NCBI GenBank assembly: GCA_018873245.2
Contig: JAEMBT020000002.1
Span: 3,032,001 to 3,096,000 of the forward strand
DNA: 64,000 nt
Direction of reading: 5' to 3'
Origin: Archegozetes longisetosus
Lineage: Eukaryota > Arthropoda > Arachnida > Sarcoptiformes > Trhypochthoniidae
In this document: piece after piece, positions 1-13,100 of the stretch
How positions within the stretch are numbered: the first letter of the stretch is position 1
Layout: each line of letters opens with the position of its first letter
Notes under the pieces: model-generated
What the model was told of the DNA's origin: nothing
The model's database searches: none
Seen by the model: only the letters and a program-made list of their open reading frames with translations
Made by a program: the position numbers and the translations under genes

Positions 1-993
1 TTGATTTACAACAATAGTCTTTGGCAGATCGTGCCAACTCGGGCCTTCCATGTGTCGCAAGTAAGACCCTGTTGGCCAATCTCGACGTACTTTAGGCTTC
101 GGCTCAATCAAAGGTAGAGTGCGATATGTCTTAATAATAAAACATGAAGTCAAATATATACGTTAAGAAATTATGAGTTAAAGCTCGAAATCTGATCATT
201 ACCTGTTTAGTTATCGCCCATTGCTCTCTCGCCTTTTCTTTCAAATATTCTTCAGTATTCGATTCGGGTTTTCGTATTGATGTGTCGTAATTGGGAGCTA
301 TGTTTGGAATAACTCCTCTGTTCATGGGCACCGGTCGGTACGGGGTTTGACTGGACGGCGGTTCAGATGAATATCCAGGTGACAAAGAAGGAGACATAGG
401 AGCTTAAAGTCATGATAAATCGGATTAAAAATTGTTATTTTAGAAAATGTCAGACATTCTTATAAAAACTTCCGGTCTCAATCCATTCTAAAGGAACTAT
501 TGGTTTGTTTATTTATTTTTTAGATCATTAGACACTCTTGTAATACCCGGGCTTCTTCCTTGTGGTCTTTGCACCTGAACGTTGAGTGTATTTCCAGAGT
601 TATTGATCAAATCTCTAGCGGCTGAGTGTGTAATTGGCGGCGATGTTGTGGATGTGTTACCAATTGATAACAGGACATCACCAGGTCGGAGACCGGCGTC
701 AGATGCAGGACTTCCCGACTGTACCTTAGATATAATTACCATTTTATTAAACTTAACCTTTTACTTATGTGAAAAAGTTTAAGTGCATTTCTTGCTTATA
801 TTTTTTATCATAATCAAAACATAATTCCCTCTTTTAATCACCAAATCGACATGAATTCGATCATTATTTATAAATTCATTCAACAAATGTATGCCTGAAA
901 TAATTTGGAATTAATGGTGTCAAGTAGAGAGAAGTCTGTCAGGCTGTCTATTTGACTGCTTAGAGTATAGAGAGTTGTATATGTGTTGAGGAG

Positions 994-1060
<67 letters not shown>

Positions 1061-3689
1061 AATCAGAATATAAGATTAATGACACGTTGAGGAATGCTCT
1101 GACGTTAACTAAATATTCTAATAAAGTTGTGTAAATAGAGTATTTTAATTTAACTAGAACAACTATAATCATATTAATTGTCAATAATAACCTTTAATTC
1201 TACTACTTTTCTGAATATCAGTTCTGTAATGTACTCAAAGTGAAGTTTTTGCTCTTCAAACGAGCTAAAAATATTTGGCATACCTTATGATAAAGCAATA
1301 AATTCTATGTGAAGAGACTAAAGATTCAAAATGTTTGGGTCTCGTTGATTGACAGACTTTTAGAGAGTGTTATATGCGATATATTACAGGATTTGGGACT
1401 TGAAAGTGGAAGAAACTCATTAAATAAGAAATGCACCGACTATCAAAAAGTTACACATTAGAGAACTAAAATTACACTAAAAATAACACCCAAACTGCTT
1501 ATCATCGCCTTTTAAATTGGAACTGACTTTCATAGCTCGAAAACATCTCATTGAAAAATTCAAAAATCTTTTTAATAAATAAGACATGCGTGCAACGGAT
1601 ATAAATAAGTATTAAATAAATAATATTTATAGAAAATCGGTTCTCAGAATCGATAAAATAAATTTTACAAAACTAACAAAAACACTATAAAAACAAAGTT
1701 TGAGACAAAATTATGACTAGAATTCTTCAGAAGTTTTTCAACCTTAACATTAAATAAGACTTTATTGCATGAAATTCTTACTTAACTTTCGTTATAAAGT
1801 ATTTCTTAAAATAATAAGAATTATTTCTTAAGAACTTGTTGAGGATACTTTCAAAAAGACAGAAATTTATTTTTTAACTAAATAAAACTTACCATCAAAT
1901 TCTTGAATGGGTGAATTCAACTGTTAATAAAATATGCAAAGCTTTCAAACTTCAAGAATTGACAGAAGCTTTTCTAGAATATTCTTTGAGAGAAAGTAAA
2001 GTGATATACTAAGTGAATGATTCAGAGATGCAAATATGCAGAAATGCATATCTGTAAATAAAAATAGACTCGGCATTGATTTTGATTTCGTTATCGTAGA
2101 TCATTGTTTTAGTACTAATGGATGATAGAATATCTGCCAAATGCTAACCAATGCCAATTGAAGAACTTATTTTTGTTTATCTTCGATACAGCTGCATTCA
2201 ATTCAATAGCAAGCTAATTATTCTTTAGTAAATAAATATTTAGCCTTGAGAACTGTTATAATAAATTCATTATGAAATTATCAGAGTTCAAGTATTTAAC
2301 TCACAACCAACAAAAAGCGTGTCCTATAGGCTCTTAGTCTTTATAGGCTTTAAAGTCTAGAAATTTTTTACTCAAGCTTTTAACATAACGACAGCGTGTG
2401 GGTCGGAGTAAACTAAAAGATATTTAGGCAAACATCTCAAATGAAGACATAAACAGACATTCAGACAAAGGCTTCATTATACGATAAATTATCTTTACGA
2501 TCATATTTATTTCAGAAATTCAAATCTATTAAAAAACAGCTTTCAGTGTTTTAAAAAATTAAGTCATTTTCACTGTAAATTGCAATAATTAAATATCAAT
2601 TGTACCTATGCCACATAGAAAAACTGAGGGATTTTTGAACCTATATTATTCGTTAAAATCAATTTAAATTCTAGCAAAGAATATTTGAAGTAGAATCTTC
2701 TGAAAGTCTTTTATCTTGAACTTGCATAAGAACATTTCAAGAATATCCAGTCGCTTAACCCCTCTTTTCGAGAATATTTAGATTAAAGCTACTATTGTCT
2801 AAATCCAAAATCTTAAGCATAATAGGTTTGTGTAATAGTAGCACAAATGAAAAAAATCAGCAACAATTGTGCCAAGAATTTTGTTGTACAAAAAAATAAA
2901 AGTAAGTCAGAAAATAGAGAGCACACACATATTTTCTAATACTAGTATTTAAAAATAAAATTACTCAAAACCCTGATTTTTTAATTAATTTAATTCAAAT
3001 CTAAGCAAAGATAAAAAATAAAATAATTGAAGATATTTATTTTCCATAGAAGTACGCTTTTCATTCGATCTTTTGAAAGATTGTTTGAAAGCTTTGATAT
3101 GTAGATAAATCATTTTTTCTTTCAAAGCATGTCAAAAGACATTTTTAGAATTTAATAATTAATATATAACTTGCTTTGAAGACCACTTTACAAATGTAGT
3201 AATTTTCAGAAAATCGAAAACTTGGCAGTATTTGAAAGCCTCAAACATTACAAGATTGATTAGTTTTGAAAGATGTCAGCAAAAAACATCAGTTATTATT
3301 TCGCTCTTACAAAAATGACTACCAGTTATTCTTCAAGAAAGAATTCTTATCTTAGGAAGACTTACCAATAGTTTACTAAATATGAATAATGATGGGGATT
3401 ATTACTTAAGACAGAATCAATTCAACTAATTCTTATGAGATAAACACCTGAGAAGGACTAATAGTTATTAAAGTAATAAGCAAAAGAACTGACTGAAATT
3501 CTTGACTTTACCAATATATCTTTGAATAGATCACTGAAAGTTTGTGGAAAATTATCAAATTTTAAATGTAAAGTAACTTACTTTCTGAACATAGAGGGGA
3601 CTATTATTGACATCTGCGCCTCCGACTAGAGTAAAACCCCATGGAACACAGCTTCCATCACGATATAGTGTTGTATAGATTAATGACAT
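1..3689 (-). CDS. Zasp66: Zasp66-like PDZ protein, 5' four coding exons (runs off left edge)
   Basis: Four coding exons are read on the minus strand: 3689-3582, 724-547, 402-203 and 129-1 (open at the edge). The joins keep frame: AAA|GTAAGT to AAG|GTA (phase 0), CGG|GTATTA to AAG|CTC (phase 1), CAG|GTAATG to AAG|ACA (phase 0). Residues 1-95 form a PDZ domain with the ligand-loop motif PWGF, then GGADVNNSPLYVQKV, AGLRPGDVLLSIGN and SAARDLI. After it come a Pro/Ser linker, the stretch IPNIAPNYD...EYLKEKAREQWAITKQ and then RTLPLIEPKPKVRRD...GSYLRHMEG. From memory this order matches insect Zasp66, an alpha-actinin-binding Z-disc protein of muscle. The ATG at 3689 is chosen because the PDZ domain follows within ten residues, as is usual in the family, and no splice acceptor abuts it. 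The 3' end lies outside the window. The family is well supported; exact orthology is inferred. Confidence 0.85.
725..3581 (-). other. Intron 1 of the Zasp66-like gene
   Basis: This 2.86-kb AT-rich intron splits the PDZ domain between the VQK and VQS codons. Apart from the (GA)n tract near 1 kb I see no exon, transposon end or RNA gene in it. Confidence 0.7.
997..1058. repeat. (GA)n microsatellite
   Basis: About 30 uninterrupted GA units lie inside intron 1 of the Zasp66-like gene. A similar uninterrupted GA tract occurs at 41.7 kb. Confidence 0.95.
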
Positions 3690-5412
3690 GATTACAATTT
3701 CATATAAAAAGCGTATTAATAGAGAAAATTTCCGAAAAGTTACACACAATCAAAAATTTAATCCATTAATCTATGAGCGAAAGGATTGGAGAGTTTTATA
3801 ACATGTAGATTCATCGGAAAAGAAATGTAAATGTGATGCTGAAGAGCACTGGTATTTCTCAAGGAATGAACTGATTATAAATAGAAACAGTTGTTAACAG
3901 ATATTGTGCGATACAGTCTAACATCCAGTTTATTTTAAATAGTTATAACCGACTTATTCTGTTTATCTCATCAGAATATTCTAAATAAACAAATAGTTTG
4001 ACTAAACTGCAAAAATTTATTATAGCTTTAACTCTTTTTTGACACAAAAATAACCGTCTGGATTTTGTTTTAAGATTCAATTCTTTGCATATAGAGGTTA
4101 AGACACGACTGGAGATCAGTTTTCTTTATGAAATAACCTCAGGAGCAACTTTCACTTGAATCAGAAATTTTTATAAAAAATTAATTATACTCTCTTGTAT
4201 TATGTAGAGATGAATGTATGGATTTCTTACTTATCAATACGGTTAGACTGTAATTTGAAAGTTTATGAACAATTTCGCAATTGGAGTGCTTTGTAATTAT
4301 TTTTTTATTACCAACAAAACAATGAGCATAACCAGAGCTTGGTAAATGGAGGCAATCCTAAAAGTAAGTTAACTATTATTTCAGCAATTCAGCAAAATTT
4401 TTGCTCTAGAACTTCAATGAAGATATAATTTTTTAAAGATTGAAAAACTTATATAAGTTGAAAAGGAAGTTTTTAAGAAATAATTTTGAAGTATTTTTTG
4501 TGAATTTCGATCCCTTTTGGATAAAAACTAGTATTTAAAAAAATAAAGTCATGGCTAGAAGTTAATGCTGAAGCGATTGATAACCGATTTGTTGCTTAAA
4601 ATGTTTTTTCCCCTAAATTTCGCTTTTGAAAGTGTTCCGAGCTTCTCATTCAAATTTAGAGATCATGTCTTAATTTTTTTGCGATGTAAGCAGAATTACA
4701 GAGCCTAACAAAATAAGTGACAACAACAAAATTTATAAATAAATTGAGAGCAAAACTTGATAAACACTATGTCTGTAGTTGTCTTTACTTCAATTCTAAA
4801 GAGGATTAAGTTTCAAAAAGCTATCAATAATTATTATTCAAAATAAAAAATAAAAAGAAATAATAATAATTCAAAAATAAAATAAATTAAAATCATCAAA
4901 AAATTCTGACCTCTTCTTCAGGAAGATTGAAACTGACCTATAAGTGAAAAAGTATCTAATTTAGCAAAAAATAATCGATAGCTAGCTGAAATCTAATATT
5001 TTCTAGTCAAAATCAGAATTAAATCATTCAAAAAGTTGTCACAATAGTAATTCTTTGATATAAAAAGCTAAATGGCATTAATTCAAATGTTAAACTTAGT
5101 CTTAAAAGTTCCTGATTCTGAGATTGTCTCAGGAATGAAGTTGAAAAAAATTGATTACTAAAAATTTGCGTAAGTAATGCCAGAAATTATATATATGCAA
5201 ATGTCAGCCAAGCAAATAGGAAAAAAATCGAAACTAAGAATAGTTTATATTCTGTGGTAGAGAAACCTAATTGACAACAATAATCTCTTTTTATTTAGCC
5301 ATCGCTGTTAAGCCTGTTGCTTATGCTTATGTCACTCAATAAGATATGGATTATATGAAAGTAGTAGTCAAACTTCTCAATTCTGCTGAATAACCAGATT
5401 TATTGGGCTTAC

Positions 5413-5571
5413 TTTTGGAGTTCGGGGCAATGAATTTGTTCTGTATGATGATTGCGATGGTGGTGACCATATGCACGATTGCGGTCGTGGTTTCGGATGG
5501 TAGCTTCGTGGCGCTCTCCAGAATCCCGGTCTTTCTGTGCTCATTGTTGCCATTGTTCAAAATGTATGGGT
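5413..5571 (-). CDS. Candidate alternative first exon, Pro/Ser/Arg-rich
   Basis: This 159-bp island is clearly richer in G+C than its surroundings. On the minus strand it is bounded by a good acceptor (ATTTTCAG|ACCC) and a good donor (CCAAAA|GTAAGC). In frame 0 a stop is followed by an ATG at 5553, opening 47 codons that start MATMSTERPGFWRAPRSYHP and end SLPRTPK in phase 0. That phase could join exon 2 (724) or exon 4 (129) of the Zasp66-like gene downstream. The composition resembles the low-complexity linkers of ZASP proteins. A second frame is also open through the exon, so the reading frame is uncertain. It could equally be a non-coding 5' exon. Confidence 0.35.
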
Positions 5572-5699
5572 CTGAAAATTTGAATTTCATATTGTCAGTA
5601 TTTTTCGAAATCAATGTCAGCAATGTAATGTTAGTCAAACTCTTGAAGCTATCACGTTATATCAGGATATCAGTATTCGATATATGAGCAGACGAGATA

Positions 5700-8600
5700 T
5701 ATATGCAATAAGAAACTGTGATCGCTATCTTAGATTTTTTGGGAAGGAATCTTTAATTTTTTGAGTCGAGACATTAGTTTTTCAATTGTGAAGAAAAGTT
5801 GCATAAATTAATCAATTTCTAACATAAATCTGTATGTGATGTGATTGAACAAATTTATTATGCAATTTATTTTTACAATTACTGCTTTAATTATTGTAAT
5901 CAGTCAAAAAGTATTAGTTATCCAGTTTAGGATTGGTAAAAGTTGGGTCAAAGCTTTAAATCATGAATAGATGTAAAAACCGAATTATTTTAGCTTCGAA
6001 CTTTTTGATATCTAATAAACTTCTGTTAAACAAAGAGCTCAAATATTAGTTAGGATTCATTAAAATATTTGCTGCCCTGTGAGTACTGTTTAGTTTGAAT
6101 ATTCATTTGGTATTACTTTAAAATTTAAAGCGTGAAAATTATTAGATTAGTTGACATAAAAACTATGATGAAAATGAAACCATAAATTGAAAATACCATT
6201 AATTTGAAAATCAGAAAAATCCACAAAAATTCGATCTGAAATGGCAAAAAATATATCTAAGCACAACACAACTTTTACAAACTAATACTTATTAACTGGT
6301 GTCTCATAAAAATGCCACTAAAACTACTAAATACCTTCTGATGGAGATGTCGAGAGAGTAGGGATAGAAAAAATTTTAAGAGACGGAAAGACTCGTATGA
6401 GAGATAGAGAAACACTGAAAAACTATTATCGGATTACTTTCTGGTGGGTGTCAACAGTGGCGTAACCTATTTTGCGGGTTAAAGTCAATTCAAGATTTAT
6501 AAATAATTGTTTTGATATGTCTTATGATGTAATAGTGAAAGCTTTGCAAGAATTTCGGATTAAAATCTCTATTCTAGTTTTTATTAACCCTTTTACTACG
6601 CGTTTACGCCTCTTATAATTTAGGAATTTTTTTATGGGACTTGCTCTTAAACAGCTCTGTAAATATCATTTTACAGATTATTTTTGGAATTTGTTTATAA
6701 AACTCTATGCTAAAGTTAATCATCAGTTTAGATCTCGATTTAATTGAATTTAATGCAAGCCTATTATGTATTAATAACCATTAATTTTCGTCGAAATTTT
6801 GGTTACGCGACTTTAATAAGTTTTTTGGCGAAGTACACGATCCTGTTTAGTAAATAGTTTTTAGGATTGTATGAGTAGAAAAATAACACAATGAGCTACG
6901 ATTGTCGTAACCAAGAATTTCTCTTTTATTTTTAACTACAGAGAAATTCAGATCTTTCATAGCTTTAGAATATAATTTAATAAACCTGCCACGCAATTAA
7001 CTCAACAGTTTCACGAATAAAATTCCTATTTCAGCCCAAAATAATTTTTCAAATCCCTCTGATTTGATGTATATTTCATTTGAGATTTAAATAACTTTTA
7101 GCAAAAGATTTCAAATATTTTTATAACTGCTCAAAGGGTTAAAAACCTCAGAAAATTTTTTAAAGTTTTCAACACTTTCTTTGTGTGAGCTTCTGTCACT
7201 TAATTAATTGTTAGTCTCAAATATAACGATATATTTGAAACTTAATATATTTGTAATAAGTTTTTTCACTAATAATAAAGATCCATTAAAGTTCGAGCTT
7301 GAACTAGAGCGCGATTTTTTGCAACTTATGATATTATTTAACCTAATAATGATAAAAACAAACTGAAGTATTATAATTATCAAGCGTTGCGTGAATTAGA
7401 ATTTGGCAGCAATTAGTTTGTGTGTATCTGCGCTTCTGAAAAAGATCTTCCCATCTTTCCACGCACCAATTGAGTCATAATGAAACAATCTCAGTAACCA
7501 AATTAAATTTACTGTCAAATACAGCTTGAATCCATTTTTTAAAAGATTTCATTATAACAATCGCATCAAATTATTGCAATTGTTTGAATTGAGAAACTTC
7601 TGAGTAATCAAAAAAGTATTAATGAGTTTTTTAACACTTAATGAATGAGTTTTCACGGCTTTTAAAATTATTTGCCTGGCTTGAGTAACTATTTCTTGCC
7701 AGAACTTATATCAGAATTTTTAGATAGGAGCTTTGCGCATTGTTTGGATGCAGTCAAAAATTTATCTACATGAGAATAGTATTAGAGAACTAGAATACCT
7801 AACAACACTGATACCAAGCACCGCATTCGTATATGAGTGTAGTAGTTTTGTATTTTTATTTCAGAAAAGTTTAAAAAAATCTTTTTTAAGAATTTTTCTA
7901 AATAGATGGCTGGATAACATCAGTAAAACTTTGAAATTTTGAGCTCAGATTTTCAATGCAATGCCTGGAATATATTCGTTGAGTAACACTCAAGTTATGA
8001 AAGATTGAAACGGCTTAACTAAAAACTATTTTTTAAATATGTAAAAGAGCATAGAAAATTTTCATTCCAGTTGAATTAAGTATCAAGATTCACAGAAATC
8101 GATGAAAGAAATAAAACTTTAAAACCACTAATAAATGATTGACAATGAGTTCTGAAAATCTAATAATAAACTAGAATTATTTTATGATCAAAATTAATTT
8201 TGTTAGTAAAAATTGACTTCAATCCAATTTTAAAAACGCACTAAAAATGATTTAAGAATCTGTGGACTCAGATGATTATTCTTAATGGGATTAAAGGGTT
8301 GACTGAACAGATTGAGATTTATAGGTCTCTTATTTTTGGTTCTAAGTATTGAATAAGGAGCCAAAAATATAGTTGTTAAGTAAGAGTCCTGGTACATTTG
8401 ACTAATTGTTTGAAAATTTTGCTCAGTTTGAAAAACATGGTGCGAAAAAGCAACCTTACGTAATAAATGATTTTTAGTAAACAGAATCAAAGCTGAAAAA
8501 TACAACGAAATCTTTATATATAATTAGATCAGTCGAGGCGTAAACCTGAAAGAAAACAAACATTTAAATCAATTATCAATGTTTATAGAATGATAAATTT

Positions 8601-10060
8601 TGAAGCATTTTGTTTTGCCAATTAAAAAAAATTTGTTTTTCTTATTCTTTATTGTCTTGGAATTTCTCCAAAAGAATTGATAGATTCTTTACTAATTGTA
8701 TTGATAAACGTTAATAAAAAGGTCGTTAATTCTGACATATTTCATGCATATATCTAATCATTTTCGGTAAAAAATGAGCAGTTCATTATTTTTACTTCAT
8801 ATCAGAGTCGTAATTGTTCTCAAAGGATTATTATTTTAAGGTAGTCAAAGAGATTTTCACTTTAAACTTAAGAGGTCTTAAGAAAAATGAGTGGGATTTA
8901 AAGTATCAATTGAATGATGAGACAGACTTATGATATCTGGAAGATTTTTTAAAAAGAGAAATCTCATTATGTAGAAGAAATTTAAGCCCCTTAAAAATGA
9001 TAAGGATTTTTGCGAACATGATAACAATTTATATAGTGTATGAATCAATTTATTTGCCTTCACAAATAACTGGATAACAAATATATTCACAAAAATAGCT
9101 GAATAACATCTAAAGCAAAAATCATTTCCCTCATAGCAACACATAGTTATGTAGGCGTAAAAGGATTTCAAGTATAGGAGTGTCTAAATAGAAGTTAATA
9201 GAAGCTTATTTTTTAGGGAAAAATTAATGGTTTTCGCCTTACAATCCATTTAGTGTCTCTTTGATTTGACCTTTTTATGTAACTCATGAAAAGTTGATAG
9301 TTATATAAAGAGAGTGAAAGTTGAGAACGAGTTACTAAAGTGCTAATAATCAGGTCAGGTCTGGCTTACATTGACCTGATTGTAGGTTAGGATATAGTTT
9401 ACATAAGAGACATAACAGTTTTAGAAATATTTCAAATGTTTGGGAGAAGTGACAAATAATGAATGCAAATTTAGGACGAATTCTTTAAAACCTAAAAATT
9501 TCAAGTAAATCATAGAATCTTGTAAATGCAGAAAAAGAGAGCAAAGAGTACTTGTATTAACATTATTCAAGTACTAGTACTGTAAATATGTTTTGATTGC
9601 AATAGTGAAGCAATAAAGTGAGCGATTCATTGAAAGTAAGGGTTTGAAGATAGGGCTAAAAATACTGGATTCTGGTTTAGTGCCAAAGCGGGCATAATCC
9701 AAATTAGGAACACATTCAAGGATTAATGTTTACAAAAACTTGTCTTTACGCTAGTTTAGAGTTAAAACTTTATAATAATCTTCTATCTCTTTTTAAGATC
9801 CACACATATCTTCAGAGAAAGTTTACTAACAATCGGCATAAAAATCACTCTTATTTGGCGGGTGGGGGGACTTGTTCTGTAAAGCTATCATTAATTATTA
9901 TAATTATATAATTGTAATAATAATAATTTGATAGTATAGAAACATTTTTCTCGTTGGAATATACTGAAGCCACTGAAAGTCATTCAAAATTATTTTCCTA
10001 ATCAAGCTTGGTTTTTTTATTTTCGCCTTAACTTACTTTGTCTGGTGTTTTGTCAAGAAA
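5700..10060. other. Divergent intergenic region between the two ZASP-family genes
   Basis: This AT-rich DNA contains no recognisable coding exon, transposon terminus or RNA gene. The short open frames in it (near 7.8, 8.3 and 9.0 kb) have AT-driven residue composition and no flanking splice signals. It probably holds the 5' untranslated exons and promoters of both divergent genes, but I cannot point to any. Confidence 0.5.
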
Positions 10061-10078
10061 GTTACTGATCGTATTTTT

Positions 10079-10127
10079 ATGACTGCGATGGATACACATG
10101 TCGAAAATATCCCCCTTCCAGCTCCAG
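10079..10127 (+). CDS. Alternative first coding exon of the ZASP-like gene
   Basis: ATG at 10079 (second in-frame ATG at 10088) opens MTAMDTHVENIPLPAP and ends CCA-G before the donor GTATTG, in phase 1. The acceptor-like CTTCCAG|GTAGTT at 11222-11234 lies inside the other first exon, preceded by a C-rich tract, and takes phase 1. The joined reading is PLPAPGSSGAIQLPHW, while the unspliced exon reads PPLPGSSGAIQLPHW. Agreement in phase and in local residues supports a second promoter with its own N-terminus. Confidence 0.5.
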
Positions 10128-13100
10128 GTATTGTCTTTTGCTAATTAATTAAATGACTAATTAGTTTTTTGTTTTATCATTGTTTTGTATTCAATTTTTC
10201 GTTCACAGTTTATTATATTTTCAATTGAAATTTTTGGTTAAATAATTATTTATACAATGATTAATGAGTTTTAAACTATTGAAAAGATTTTTACCGAATA
10301 AATCTTTTTGAAATCATAGACAATTAATATTATTAATATATTTGACTCAATAAAATAAAATTCGATCTTCCTTCAACAGAAAATTTGCAGATGATTGAGG
10401 CGTAAAATTGTCAAATGTTAATAGTTTTATGGGCTCTGTTTCTCAAGAATTCTTTTCTTACTTAATCTTGAACTTGATATATATTTTGAATACAAAATTA
10501 TCCCTCTATTTAATGTGATTTATATTTTTGAGTAACTTTGAGTTTTGAAACGAGGCTATTCTAAAATTTTGAATCATTAAAGTGAGTAGTTCCAAATTTT
10601 TTTCGCATAAGTGATTCTCTAAATGGCTTTAGCATTACCTCTACTTCTAATAAGACTAAACTTTCAGTTTGAAAATTTTTAGTGAAATTTCGATATGAGT
10701 CAAATACTTTCATAATTAAAAGATAACATCTGTTCATAAATATTATTCAGACTTTGTACGAAAGTGATGCATATTTGAATTTCTATTGCTGACACGAATG
10801 TCATCTTCAAAAATGCGACACAATCTGAAAAATATAGTGAGATAAAAATAGTAATTTATAAATATCTGTTGACTTGTCTAACGATTTTCGCACATGACAA
10901 ATAAAATACTTTTTATACTAACTCTCTCATACATTCGATATCAGATTCTTATCTGAAGTATATTTTTGAAGAGTTAAATTATATAATCAGTGGTCAACTT
11001 AAAAGAAAGAGAATGTCCGCCCATTTTCCAAATAATTTGTGAATTAGTTGTGAAAAGTTTAATTTTACTCAGCCATAAAGTTATAAACTTTGTAATGACA
11101 TTGATTTGACATTTGCTCGAAACTATAGTTTAATTTTAAAATGTTTTCGAAACTTGTACATAAACTTAAAAAGTTTTGCTCTAATGATAAACAAGAATCA
11201 GGTCCACCACCACCTCCTCCACTTCCAGGTAGTTCAGGAGCAATTCAACTGCCCCACTGGCGAAGTGAACCCTTGCCCTCACATTTGGCGTCAACGAAAG
11301 AACAAATAGAAAAAGAACAATATGCCAATCTACCCGACAAACTGCTTAATACGTTGAATAAAGACAAAAAGCCATTCACTTATACACCACAAGGAGTTTC
11401 AGGGTATAATAACTTTTTAATAATCAGTATAAGAAGACTTTTACGTAATTTAAGTTTGTAGTTATCGTTGAACACTCTTTCAGTTTTCACATAATATTGA
11501 GTATTCGAATTGATTCAAACTTGCTTGTTCAAAGGTTTGAAGATATCGAAAGCGTGTTCAACAATGGCTTACTTAGCTTCTAGTTTAGATAAAGGGATCT
11601 CACAAAATGAGTCATTTGATAAAAATTTTTAGACTCACTTTCATATCTTATTTCCTTATGAAGCATTGAAAAAGGAAAGTTAGACTTAAGCAACATTCGA
11701 TCGCCCAAGATGAAGAAGCGAATAATGGCTAACTTGGCTGATGATGAAGAATCGGATTCAGAACGAGTTACCAGATCTGAAACACCAGATCTTCTGACAA
11801 AACCTAAACCTGCGCCAAACAATAGAAGAGCCTTAACTCCGGACGTCATATCACTCCAAAAACAGATTTATGCGCCCGTTCTGCCCAAGGAACCCGTATT
11901 GTCCGAAGATAAACAGTCACCGGTTATCTATAGACATGCGCCGCAACAAAAACAGGAACAACTGAGGAATTCTTTGCCCCAAGATGAGTTTGAATCTCTT
12001 CTCAACAAACAGATGAAAGATATGGAGGATTCTGTTATTAAGCCTCACCAACTGTTCAATAAAGCAGCAAATAAAGAAGAAGTTCAACCACAAGAGCAAG
12101 AATCTAAGAATGAAAATGCCGAACGAGTTGTTCCGATCGAGATAGAAAATACCAAGCAAGCAGTTGAGCCAAAGCCTGATAATGAACCTGAAAGTACAAA
12201 ACCTGTTGAAATCTTTGCGAATCGATTGTCGACTGAAATTTTTAATCCGATTTGTAACAAGAATATTTCAGAACAAGAGCCGAAACGAAACGAACCACAA
12301 ACAAATGGAAACAATGGTAAAGATATATATAGAGTTAGTGATAGCTATGATAACAATGGAAGTAGAAATAAATCCAATCCCTGGGATTCAGATTTACTCA
12401 AACATGTTCTCGACGGTGGACTTCAGGGTATTTGAAATTGTTTTATAACTTATCTAAAACTCGATAATCAAATCTCTTTTAAAACTAATAAAACTTCTCA
12501 ATAAGCAAATTGAAGAAAAATGTCATTTGATAAACTTATTCTCTTATCTCTCTGAACATGAAATTTGCAGAAGAAATTGAAAAGTTCGAACAGGTCTCAC
12601 TCGAAACTCAAGAATCACTGAACCAGAATCGAGCCCGAAGCACACAAAACGGCGAAATTTCTGAGAAAGTAGGATCGAGACCGTTTGAAACTTATAGTCC
12701 AAGTCCTAAACCAGCGCCCACTTGGAGTCCGCCGAACCATATTCAAGATCAGTACAACCGGAATCAAAGTCCATCTCCTTATGGTTCACTTAATCGAAAG
12801 CCACAATCTCGAAGTCCACAACCACCACCCAAACCACAATGGAGTGGCCAACAATACTGGTCAGAGAGTCCGTCACCATCACCGCAGCCATTCTATCAGC
12901 ATAATTCTCCATCGACTGATCCAATATATCGCGGCGGACACATTCCATCGAAAACTTTTCAGACTTTTAAGCCAATGACTGATGCTGAAGGTATTTATCG
13001 CTATCAAATTTTATAAACATTATAGAAAGCGATTTGCAACTTATAAATAGATATTTAATGATCGTTACTGCCGTAATAAATGAAAAAAATAATTTGCAAA

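Noticed and set aside
7733-9171. Open frames near 7.8, 8.3 and 9.0 kb as genes
   Set aside because: Composition is AT-driven, no splice signals flank them and no family likeness is seen.
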